Assembly (NCBI GenBank): GCA_949840855.1
Contig: CATKYP010000010.1
Location: forward strand, 1-13,005
Direction of reading: 5' to 3'
Origin: an uncultured Bacilli bacterium
GTDB lineage: Bacteria > Bacillota_I > Bacilli_A > RF39 > UBA660
Length of the DNA: 13,005 bases
A program made the position numbers and the translations under genes. Each line of letters begins with the position of its first letter. Position 1 is the first letter of the stretch. Positions 5,413-11,662 of the stretch are shown here, piece by piece. The notes under the pieces were generated by a model that saw only the letters and a program-made list of their open reading frames with translations, was not told the DNA's origin and did no database searches.

Positions 5413-7299
5413 CTAGGAATAAAGTATAGCAAAATGTATTAATCTTTTAATTGATTTGTTTAACACAAGGGAAAAACTCTTGTGTTTTTTGCTATTAAAA
5501 GAAAAAATGAAAGGAATGTGATATTTATGAATGAAGAAAAGAAAATTTGTGGCATCTATACTCGTGTGCCGTTGTAATACATAGGCAGACACGTTATCTT
5601 CTTTTTCTTCAAGTTCTTGTTTAGTGATTGTAAATCCATATTTACCAAAGGATGTGCCAATATCAAGTTTTCCATTAGGTAGATTTTCATTGATTAATTT
5701 ACCAGTTTTAAGAATAAATTTAATCTTGTAAAAATCTTCTTCTCCATTTTCTGATTTTTCGCCAATAATAATTTTATCTACTAGACTATTAAACACTTCT
5801 TCATTGAATTTGGTAAGACCTTTATATTGTTTTAAGGTATTAGAAATTTTACCAATTTGTTCTAGTTTTTGTTTTCTAGTAAGTTCTATATTTTCAGTAT
5901 CTTTTAGTTGTTGTTCATACTCTTTTATTTTGTCAGTAATTTCCTTATTCTTCTGATTTAAGATTTCTTTTGAAATAGAATTATCTAATTGTAAATCAAT
6001 TAGATTAGATAATTTATTTTCAAGTTTGGATATTTCTTCTTGTATCTTCTTTTGATTGTGATTATCTTGATTTTCATTGATAACTTCATTTACTTTTTTC
6101 ATAAATGCACTGATATATTTATCACTATCTTGAAATAATTTGTTATAAGCAAGTACAAATATTTCTTCTAATTTTTCTTGTTTATAATGAATTAAGTTAG
6201 AGCAATCAATTTTATTTCTATGACTTCTACATATCCAATAGGCAACTTCTTTACCATTGCTTCTGATTTTATAGGAACGTCTGATAAATCTCTCTCCACA
6301 TATTCCACAAAAGATTTTACTACTAAAAGCATACTTTCTACTGAATTTATCTCTATTTCCATCTGGTTTAATGATTTTACTTCTGATAGTTAGTATTTCT
6401 TGACATTTGTCCCATAATTCACGAGAGATAATCGGTTTGTGATGATTAGTTGTAAAATATTGTTCCCTTTCTCCATAATTTACTTTCTTTTTATGAGTTA
6501 AAACATTTTCTGTATAATACTTTCCTGTTTTTAAATCTCCAACATATTTTTCATTGATGATTATTCTTCTGACTGATGCATGACACCATTTTAAATTAGA
6601 TGGACTAGGTATTCCTAGATTATTTAAGTTAAGAGCTATTGTTCTAAAACCTACACCTTTGGCATATTCTTCAAAAATATAAGTAACAATATCTTTATTG
6701 CTTTCATCAGGTATTATGATATCTTTTTCTTTGTCATATAAATATCCAAATGGAGCATACTTACCAACCAATTCTCCACGTTTCATTTTCATTCTTACTC
6801 CAGCTTTGACATTTTCTGATATTGATTCACTTTCTGCTTGAGCAAAGGCACTATATAAAGTTAAGAATAATTCGTTAGATAAACCTAGTGTGTGAATGTT
6901 TTCTTTCTCAAAGAAGACATCGACATTATGTTCCCTTAATAATCTTACACAGTTTAAAGTATCAACAGTATTACGAGCAAATCTTGAAATAGACTTTGCT
7001 AGTATCAAATCAATCTTACCATTTAAAGCATCACTCATCATATGATTAAATTGTTCTCGTTTTTTAGTCTGTGTACCAGTTATACCTTCATCAGCATATA
7101 TTCCTACAAATTCCCAGTTAGGATTTTCTTCAATCATATTTTTATAATGGATTCGTTGTGAGTCATAACTTGTTTTCTGATCCTCGTTATCTGTAGAAAC
7201 TCTACAATAAGCACAAGCCTTGATAAGTTTTCTTTCTAAAGTTTTCTTTAAGCACATAGTTTTAGAAGTTGGTGCTATTACTTCAACTTTATTATTCAT
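5413..7299 (-). CDS. Large serine recombinase of the inner element
   Basis: This is a site-specific integrase/excisionase of the large serine family. The resolvase domain has the nucleophile S35 (YCRVSTD), the arginine block AKSISRFARN (101-110) and helix E (about 145-175). The recombinase domain starts at GKYAPFGYLY (about 179), and a zinc ribbon has C331, C334, C357 and C366. A long coiled coil (about 410-495) follows, as in proteins where it controls synapsis. The start is fixed by AAAGGAA just before the ATG. The inner element's left junction lies inside this gene: codon 578 (CAC, His) is the att core, and the last 50 codons are borrowed from the outer element's DNA. In the excised circle the frame would instead run 50 codons into inner DNA (complement of 9299 down to about 9147). 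The core enzyme to about residue 577 is complete, so activity is plausible in both forms. Confidence 0.93.
   Translation of the reverse strand: MNNKVEVIAPTSKTMCLKKTLERKLIKACAYCRVSTDNEDQKTSYDSQRIHYKNMIEENPNWEFVGIYADEGITGTQTKKREQFNHMMSDALNGKIDLILAKSISRFARNTVDTLNCVRLLREHNVDVFFEKENIHTLGLSNELFLTLYSAFAQAESESISENVKAGVRMKMKRGELVGKYAPFGYLYDKEKDIIIPDESNKDIVTYIFEEYAKGVGFRTIALNLNNLGIPSPSNLKWCHASVRRIIINEKYVGDLKTGKYYTENVLTHKKKVNYGEREQYFTTNHHKPIISRELWDKCQEILTIRSKIIKPDGNRDKFSRKYAFSSKIFCGICGERFIRRSYKIRSNGKEVAYWICRSHRNKIDCSNLIHYKQEKLEEIFVLAYNKLFQDSDKYISAFMKKVNEVINENQDNHNQKKIQEEISKLENKLSNLIDLQLDNSISKEILNQKNKEITDKIKEYEQQLKDTENIELTRKQKLEQIGKISNTLKQYKGLTKFNEEVFNSLVDKIIIGEKSENGEEDFYKIKFILKTGKLINENLPNGKLDIGTSFGKYGFTITKQELEEKEDNVSAYVLQRHTSIDATNFLFFIHKYHIPFIFSFNSKKHKSFSLVLNKSIKRLIHFAILYS
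5462..5490 (+). terminator. Rho-independent terminator upstream of the split recombinase
   Basis: AACACAAG (5462-5469) pairs perfectly with CTTGTGTT (5479-5486) around a 9-nt loop and runs into six T residues on the plus strand. It would isolate the outer recombinase start at 5527 from transcription arriving from the left. Confidence 0.75.
5527..5568 (+). pseudogene. 5' fragment of the outer element's large serine recombinase (first 14 codons)
   Basis: AAAGGA at 5510-5515 precedes an ATG reading MNEEKKICGIYTRV, the first beta strand of a serine recombinase up to the residue just before the catalytic serine. The next codons (CCG TTG TAA) are inner-element DNA and stop at once. The missing continuation, STEDQAREGFSLPEQ, is found in frame from 9303 after the same GTG codon. 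Joined, the two pieces give an intact 623-residue recombinase. This is therefore a gene interrupted by a 3.7 kb insertion, not random decay, and is repairable by precise excision. Confidence 0.88.
5555..5585. other. attL of the inner element
   Basis: Outer recombinase codons (TATACTCGT) meet inner DNA at GTG (5566-5568). On the inner side, GTAATACATA (5574-5583) is the inverted partner of TATGTGTTCC at the other end (8 of 10 bases). Only GTG is shared between the two junctions. Taking the two inverted arms as equidistant from the crossover puts GT (5566-5567) at the centre. Confidence 0.8.
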
Positions 7300-7349
7300 T
7301 TATTCCTTTCCATAATTGTTGAATAATAGCATATTTCAAATATTTTTTA

Positions 7350-7535
7350 TTACGCAAAACTATATTCTGAATTGTTTAATTTGTTATATTTTGCGTGATT
7401 TTTTTCAATTTTAGTTTTAATTTTTTTGTATTCGTTATTATCAATTAAACTATTATCTTTGATAAATTCTAGCATAGCAATTTCTACTACATATGATTTT
7501 AAATGTTCTAATTTTTTATCACTTCTTTCTTGCAT
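7350..7535 (-). CDS. Small recombinase-linked protein, SHOCT-like
   Basis: A 61-residue, charged, mostly helical protein ending about 50 bp before the inner recombinase and on the same strand, so probably in one transcript with it. The segment LEFIKDNSLIDNNEYKKIKTKIE (about 22-44) resembles the SHOCT-type short helical motif, in which a hydrophobic helix is followed by G/N-I-x-x-x-E-Y. Such tiny proteins are often found beside large serine recombinases. AAAGGGGG stands about 10 nt before the ATG. It could assist or direct excision (a recombination directionality factor) or be a regulator; the sequence does not say which. Confidence 0.62.
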   Translation of the reverse strand: MQERSDKKLEHLKSYVVEIAMLEFIKDNSLIDNNEYKKIKTKIEKNHAKYNKLNNSEYSFA

Positions 7536-7799
7536 AAATTATTACCCCCTTTAAATTCTTAAACAATTCATATCATAGTTATGCACCAACTCTCTTCAAG
7601 TAATCTTAAAAAAATTATAACGCGCTCATCTTGTTTTTACAGCCCCACAAACAAAAAAGATAACTAAATCATAGCTATCAAAATCGTAAAAATATGAAAA
7701 ATAATAGTCATACTTATGACCAAAGTTATGGCCATTAAAAACACATTTTTTCAAAAATAATCACAACAAAATAAAAGCAGGATAAACCTGTTTACAAAC

Positions 7800-7820
7800 A
7801 ACTAGCCAGTGGCTAGTTTT
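7800..7820. repeat. Short strong hairpin
   Basis: AACTAGCC and GGCTAGTT form a perfect 8-bp stem around AGT, followed by four T residues on the plus strand. No gene reads into it from either side, so it may be a terminator of an unseen RNA or a DNA structure site. A 14-bp palindrome, AAACACAAGTGTTT, lies nearby at 7846-7859. Confidence 0.5.
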
Positions 7821-7931
7821 CCCTTATTTCATAAGACGTTAGAGAAAACACAAGTGTTTACATTTTTAATGTTTGTTATACAATAGTTAACTTTGTCTTT
7901 TTTAGAAACCCTTATAAATAAAGACTTTTCA

Positions 7932-7963
7932 AAAAGTGTTTAACAATTGTACACACTTTTTTT
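7932..7963. terminator. Possible bidirectional terminator
   Basis: AAAAGTGT (7932-7939) pairs with ACACTTTT (7953-7960), with A-rich DNA before and T-rich DNA after, so either strand could terminate here. The loop contains the palindrome ACAATTGT. It would separate the two halves of the inner regulatory region. Confidence 0.5.
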
Positions 7964-8080
7964 ATGTAAATTTTCTAAAATTTCGGCCATAATTTTTAGA
8001 ATTTTTAATGATTTTATGGCCATAAGTATGGCCATAGATTAGAAGAAAAATACTGATGAAAATATAGAGATTTGAATATG

Positions 8081-8136
8081 AAAAAAGCACTACTTACAAT
8101 AAAAGTAGCACCATTAGATACAATTATTTCATATTC
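8081..8136 (-). ncRNA. Candidate short RNA, about 56 nt
   Basis: On the minus strand a good promoter is followed within about 60 bases by a terminator: a stem GTGCTACTT / AAGTAGTGC (complement of 8087-8111) with wobble pairs that work only in the minus-strand RNA, then six T residues (complement of 8081-8086). Only a two-codon frame (ATG AAA TAA) lies in it, so it should act as RNA. It runs antisense to a 31-codon plus-strand frame beginning at 8078, which recalls the antisense units of plasmid control or type I toxin systems, but that frame lacks a clear ribosome site. Confidence 0.45.
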
Positions 8137-8142
8137 TACTAT

Positions 8143-8170
8143 ATTGTATCACGCAGATTTTTATAGTCAA
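8143..8170 (-). promoter_or_regulatory. Strong minus-strand promoter of the short RNA
   Basis: TTGACT (complement of 8165-8170), 16 bp, then TACAAT with TGA in front (complement of 8143-8148). The sequence GATACAAT over the -10 is repeated inverted at 8117-8124, just after the predicted start, which could be a paired operator. Confidence 0.55.
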
Positions 8171-8313
8171 TAAGGATAAAATGTCTGATATTTTGTTGAT
8201 AAGAATATTGCTTTAAATTTTGATTTAGTTTGATTTTATAGGCATTTATTAACCTAGATATTTGTATAACTTTTTAACTTTCTACTGATATATTTACTTT
8301 TTTTACACCCTTT

Positions 8314-8377
8314 TTATAACATAAAGATACAAAACCTCCTCTCTTTATGTTATAATATTTAGCACAAGGGAGGTTTT
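8314..8377. promoter_or_regulatory. Promoter, 14-bp inverted repeat and ribosome-site complement before the 230-residue gene
   Basis: TTATAACATAAAGA (8314-8327) and TCTTTATGTTATAA (8342-8355) are perfect inverted copies 14 bp apart. The right copy overlaps an extended -10 (TGTTATAAT, 8348-8356) for the plus-strand gene; the left copy gives TGTTATAAA on the minus strand, so the site looks like a symmetrical divergent promoter and operator. The spacer holds AAAACCTCC (8331-8339), the exact complement of the gene's ribosome site GGAGGTTTT (8369-8377). If transcription starts further upstream, the loop could pair with the ribosome site as a pseudoknot and block translation. Confidence 0.6.
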
Positions 8378-8380
8378 AAA

Positions 8381-9073
8381 ATGAGTGAAATATATTCAAA
8401 GGCTGATGATTGTCTTGAACTAGCAAGATATTTAAAGAACAAAATGGGGAGTAAAATTGATTTTTACGGAAGCATACATCAAGAGGTAATTAGTGGATCG
8501 TATTTTTCTGACTTTGAGAGTAAATATTATCATCCATATGGAGATGGACTATCATTTTATTATAAATTTTGTAAAGAAGGATTTTTAAGAATTGGAATTG
8601 GTTCATTTTGCTCACGTAATAATTCAGTAGGTGAAAAATTGGCAGCTTTAAGTAATTTTTATGAAGTGTTAAGTGAACAATATGGTGAACCAACTGTGTT
8701 TTACACAACAAAAGATGATGATGAAAGAACTTTATCATTACAATGGTCTTTTGTTAATAAAGAAGAAGACATACAAAACTTTATGAATGGAAGTTATTTT
8801 GATGATGCCGAAATAGATGAACTAATTGTATTTGGTAAGCCAAGAACACAAATGAATGGTTACCAATTAAGTGATACTACAAGAAAATTGATAGCAAAAC
8901 AAATTGGTGTTCCCTTTGAATTGATTAGTTTAGTTGATGAAAATATAGAAGATTTTGTCAAATATAAAACTGGAAAAGAAATTGGTATTCCAGAGGGAGC
9001 AAAAATTGATGGTGTTCCAGTAAGATCATATCAAAAGAAAATATCTTCAAGAACAATGTTTGAAAAAAAATAA
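8381..9073 (+). CDS. Unrecognised 230-residue cargo protein of the inner element
   Basis: I do not recognise a family. The start is fixed by a strong GGGAGG seven bases before the ATG. The protein is soluble, with no signal peptide or membrane segment. Residues 1-160 look like one mixed alpha/beta domain with aromatic strands (LSFYYKF, LRIGIGSF) and a helix leading to QYGEPTVFY. Residues about 160-205 are helical (LSDTTRKLIAKQIGVPFELI), and the tail is basic. It is the only passenger gene of the inner element and has its own regulated-looking promoter and its own terminator. A role in host interaction, immunity or element control is possible but unsupported by any motif. Confidence 0.8.
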   Translation: MSEIYSKADDCLELARYLKNKMGSKIDFYGSIHQEVISGSYFSDFESKYYHPYGDGLSFYYKFCKEGFLRIGIGSFCSRNNSVGEKLAALSNFYEVLSEQYGEPTVFYTTKDDDERTLSLQWSFVNKEEDIQNFMNGSYFDDAEIDELIVFGKPRTQMNGYQLSDTTRKLIAKQIGVPFELISLVDENIEDFVKYKTGKEIGIPEGAKIDGVPVRSYQKKISSRTMFEKK

Positions 9074-9106
9074 AGAAATTAGTTAATTAAATTCTAATTT
9101 CTTTTT
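9073..9106 (+). terminator. Rho-independent terminator of the cargo gene
   Basis: AAGAAATTAG (from the stop codon) pairs perfectly with CTAATTTCTT over 10 bp, loop of 11 nt, followed by a T run at 9102-9106. Confidence 0.75.
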
Positions 9107-9185
9107 CTATTCAACAATTATTTATTTTAATTTGAACTATGCTATTTTAAAGCCCTAATGATAAATTTATATCTAATTTATCAAT

Positions 9186-11132
9186 ATGGACTTTTTCTTG
9201 TTTTATTTGTGTACCAATAGTGATATTAGTATTTATTTTGTAATCAAAATTGATGATATCAAGTGTTTTAAAATAATACGGTATATGTGTTCCGTAAGAG
9301 TGAGCACAGAAGATCAAGCTCGTGAGGGATTTAGTTTGCCAGAGCAAAAAGAAAGATTAGAAGCAATGTGTAAATACAAAGGATATGAGATTTATGATTA
9401 TTATGAAGATGCAGGAATCAGTGCCAAAACTGGAAATAAAAGACCAGAATTTGATAGAATGTTAGATGATATAAAGAGAAAAAAGATTAATACAATTGTT
9501 ACTTTAAAACTAGATAGATTAACTCGTAGTGTTTATGATTGGGAAAACATTATGAAATTTTTAGAGAGAAACCATGCTTACCTAGATTGTGCAAATGATG
9601 AAATCAATACCACGAATGCGAATGGCAAGTTAGTATCAAGACTTCTTATGAGTGTTTCTCAAAACGAAATCGAAAGGACAAGCGAAAGAACTAAAATAGG
9701 ACTTGCTGGAGCAATCAAAAATGGCAATATTCCCAATCAAACACCCTTAGGATTTAAAAGAGATGGCAAAAAATTAGTGCCTAACCCACTAACTAAAGAT
9801 ATTATTGTAAGAATGTATCAACTCTACTTTGAAGGCAATAGTTATCAAAAAATTGCCAATATCTTTAATGAAGAAAATGTGGCTAATAAAAAATGGCGAG
9901 ATAATACGATTTTAGAAATGATTGAAAATCCACTATATAAAGGCGATTTTATTCATGGAAAGAAAACAAATAACCCTATCTATTATGAAAATGTAGTTGA
10001 ACCAATTGTTAGTAAAGAAATGTGGGATAGTTGCCAAGTGCAAAAGAAAAAGAATTCTAGAAACTATATGAGAAACAAAGAATATCTCTTTTTACAAAAA
10101 TTAAAATGTCCTAAGTGTGGAAGAATTATGGGTGGTAAAGCAACTTATAAAAAGAAAAACGATACTACCTATTATTACTATGGTTGTGAGAAATGCAAAA
10201 ATAATATCAAAGAAGATAAAATTGAAGAGTCTATACTCCATTTATTAAGTGATATTTTAGAATATGATTCCGTCGTGAATGAGTTTTTCTTACCAATGTT
10301 AAAAACAAAATTAGAAAACCCTAAAGTAGAATTATCCAAAGAATTAAAAGTACAAGAAATGAAAAAAGAACGAGTTAGAAATGCTTATATCAATAATGCT
10401 TTTACTTTAGAAGAATATAAAAAAGAAATAGAAATTATTGAAAATAATATCAAAACATTAGAACGAAAAATATTGGAAACTGATCAAGTTGAAGATTTAA
10501 AATTTACCAAAGAAGATATTTTAATTAAACGAGATATTGATTTTATTAATAAAATCAAATTACCTAATTTGTATAACCAAATTGTAATTACTTGGAATGA
10601 TTTAACAAGAGAAGAAAAATCAAAAATCATAATGAACTATATAGAAAACATAACTTTAAAATTAGATATTGAAGGAAATTATGTTGTAGATAATCTTAAT
10701 TTTAGAAATACCTTCTATAAAGATTTTAAAGAATTATTTGAAGAGGGATATATTGATTGGAAGATACCTAAAGTTGATGTAGATGGTATTGGTTATGTAA
10801 GATATTCAAATTATCTACCAGAAGAAAAAGTATGTGAACATATAATGCGATTAAGAGAATATTATGATGTTTATTACTATGAAGGTGTCTTTGATTTTGA
10901 AACAAAAAGATTTGATTCAAAAAAATATGATGATGCTGAAGTGGTAAGAATCTTCCCATTAGAAAAATTAGACAAAACAAAAACAATAATCAGTATGGGA
11001 ATGATTGGAGTATCAAAAGATAATGAAACTCGTGTAGAAAATGAGGAAGAATTGTTTGATACAATTCCACCAGATAATATAACAAGTAATGAGTATATTA
11101 TTGCTAGTCAAGGACAACAATGTTGCTCGTGA
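9186..11132 (+). CDS. Large serine recombinase of the outer element, interrupted at its 5' end
   Basis: Native sequence begins at 9303 with AGC, the catalytic serine codon (RVSTEDQ; S40 in this frame, S15 in the restored protein). It continues with KLDRLTRS (108-115), helix E, a recombinase domain from TPLGFKRDG, a zinc ribbon (C308, C311, C334, C337), a coiled coil (about 370-440) and an acidic C-terminal extension of about 120 residues beyond usual short members. The first 39 codons are inner-element DNA. An ATG at 9285 would give MCSVRV before the serine, but neither it nor the ATG at 9186 has a ribosome site. The true first 14 codons lie at 5527-5568. As it stands the outer element probably cannot excise efficiently; after inner excision the gene is intact. 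Confidence 0.9.
   Translation: MDFFLFYLCTNSDISIYFVIKIDDIKCFKIIRYMCSVRVSTEDQAREGFSLPEQKERLEAMCKYKGYEIYDYYEDAGISAKTGNKRPEFDRMLDDIKRKKINTIVTLKLDRLTRSVYDWENIMKFLERNHAYLDCANDEINTTNANGKLVSRLLMSVSQNEIERTSERTKIGLAGAIKNGNIPNQTPLGFKRDGKKLVPNPLTKDIIVRMYQLYFEGNSYQKIANIFNEENVANKKWRDNTILEMIENPLYKGDFIHGKKTNNPIYYENVVEPIVSKEMWDSCQVQKKKNSRNYMRNKEYLFLQKLKCPKCGRIMGGKATYKKKNDTTYYYYGCEKCKNNIKEDKIEESILHLLSDILEYDSVVNEFFLPMLKTKLENPKVELSKELKVQEMKKERVRNAYINNAFTLEEYKKEIEIIENNIKTLERKILETDQVEDLKFTKEDILIKRDIDFINKIKLPNLYNQIVITWNDLTREEKSKIIMNYIENITLKLDIEGNYVVDNLNFRNTFYKDFKELFEEGYIDWKIPKVDVDGIGYVRYSNYLPEEKVCEHIMRLREYYDVYYYEGVFDFETKRFDSKKYDDAEVVRIFPLEKLDKTKTIISMGMIGVSKDNETRVENEEELFDTIPPDNITSNEYIIASQGQQCCS
9280..9312. other. 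attR of the inner element
   Basis: Inner DNA ending TATGTGTTCCGTAAGA joins the outer recombinase codons AGCACAGAAGAT at GTG (9300-9302). TATGTGTTCC (9284-9293) is the left recombinase arm of the reconstructed attP, six bases from the central GT, matching the six-base distance on the other arm. Confidence 0.8.
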
Positions 11133-11148
11133 AATCCTTGACTAGCAA
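11101..11148. repeat. Perfect 14-bp inverted repeat across the recombinase stop codon
   Basis: TTGCTAGTCAAGGA (11101-11114) and TCCTTGACTAGCAA (11135-11148) are exact inverted copies around 20 bases that include the stop codon and a smaller CAACA-ATG-TTG foldback. No T run follows on either strand, so it is not an ordinary terminator. It may be an mRNA 3' structure or a protein-binding site in the transfer region. Confidence 0.75.
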
Positions 11149-11170
11149 AAGTAAGAGAAATAATGGAATT

Positions 11171-11251
11171 AGTTTAAAACAAAAAAGTTTGCTTTTCTTG
11201 TTTTGAACTTACCTATCAATAGAGAATTTTGTTAACTTTTTTAAAAAGTTA
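11171..11251. repeat. Two further hairpins in the recombinase-relaxase gap
   Basis: AGTTTAAAACAA (11171-11182) pairs with TTGTTTTGAACT (11198-11209), extended inward by AAAAG/CTTTT. A near-perfect palindrome, TAACTTTTTTAAAAAGTTA, follows at 11233-11251. Between here and 11320 the direct repeat ATTACGAA occurs at 11276 and 11294. Confidence 0.55.
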
Positions 11252-11319
11252 GACTTGCTTATGTAGTTTTATTCCATTACGAAGTTTTGGAATATTACGA
11301 AAGAAAGCAAGAACGGATT

Positions 11320-11377
11320 CTAAGGTGTTAAACCTTAGCCCCCATATCTTGTTGGTTACGACAAGATATATAGGGGG
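11320..11377 (+). other. Candidate origin of transfer (oriT) for the MobV relaxase
   Basis: Two hairpins stand directly side by side upstream of the mobilization genes. The first, CTAAGGTGTTAAACCTTAG (11320-11338), has GTGTTA at its loop; MobV relaxases of the pMV158 type nick at GTG/TTA in a small hairpin, so 11327/11328 is a nick candidate. The second pairs CCCCC and ATATCTTGT (11339-11352) with ACAAGATAT and GGGGG (11361-11377), with a 3-nt bulge. Position, symmetry and the nick-like bases support oriT. The second hairpin could also hold the downstream ribosome site. Confidence 0.5.
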
Positions 11378-11437
11378 TTATGAATTTTGACAATGGACTT
11401 AAAGTCCTTACAAAATAAGAAAGGAAATGATGAAAAT

Positions 11438-11662
11438 ATGATATTTAAAAAGAAAAAAGAATTTAGAAATTTACAATATGGAAAGTGTTATCTACTTAAT
11501 AAAAAGAAAGATTATTATTTAGTTTATGTAAGTGATTATTTTATGCACTATGTTGTTTGTAATTATATGGACAGTATGAGTACTATGATGAATCAAGAAT
11601 TTTTTGAAGATTTAAAAAGTGCTAAAAGATATTTTAAAGAAAAAACTAGAGGTAGAAAATGA
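11438..11662 (+). CDS. Small basic protein coupled to the relaxase
   Basis: A 74-residue Lys-rich protein of unknown family, with aromatic beta-like segments (YYLVYVSDYFMHYVVCNYM) and a basic helical tail. AAAGGA at 11420-11425 lies 12 nt before the chosen ATG. Longer starts are possible at ATG 11393 or TTG 11387, the latter 9 nt after a GGGGG run. Its stop overlaps the relaxase start (ATGA), so the two are translationally coupled. Location between oriT and relaxase suggests a mobilization accessory or DNA-binding helper, which is inference only. Confidence 0.65.
   Translation: MIFKKKKEFRNLQYGKCYLLNKKKDYYLVYVSDYFMHYVVCNYMDSMSTMMNQEFFEDLKSAKRYFKEKTRGRK

Larger units (their letters stand above)
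7714..8035. repeat. Dispersed ATGGCCAT palindromes
   Basis: Perfect ATGGCCAT palindromes occur at 7728-7735, 8016-8023 and 8028-8035, with partial copies CGGCCATAA (7984-7992) and TTATGACC (7714-7721). The last two full copies are exactly 12 bp apart. The left group (from CATACTTATGACC) is similar to the reverse complement of the right group, so the region is a loose large inverted repeat. In DNA this AT-rich, repeated GGCC centres suggest operator or origin sites. Confidence 0.6.
5566..9302. mobile_element. Inner integrative element, 3.73 kb, serine-recombinase type
   Basis: The ends are defined by the split gene: everything between the GTG at 5566-5568 and the GTG at 9300-9302 is foreign to the outer recombinase reading frame. 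The element carries a recombinase and a 61-residue protein (minus strand), an 840-bp regulatory region, and one plus-strand orphan gene with its own promoter and terminator. I see no relaxase or other conjugation gene, so on its own it should only integrate and excise. It might ride inside the outer mobilizable element, or be mobilized through a hidden oriT in its non-coding region. Confidence 0.88.

Noticed and set aside
8490..8738. Minus-strand frame opposite the 230-residue gene
   Set aside because: Low-complexity His/Leu-rich composition typical of an antisense reading, with no start signals.
9147..9347. Minus-strand open frame of 66 codons across attR
   Set aside because: It has no ribosome site and its first part is antisense to the outer recombinase. 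It is meaningful only as the possible C-terminal tail of the inner recombinase in the circular form.
11028..11038. ACTCGTGT near the recombinase 3' end, resembling the inner attB
   Set aside because: Only the eight bases match and the flanks differ; it is most likely a chance match within coding sequence.
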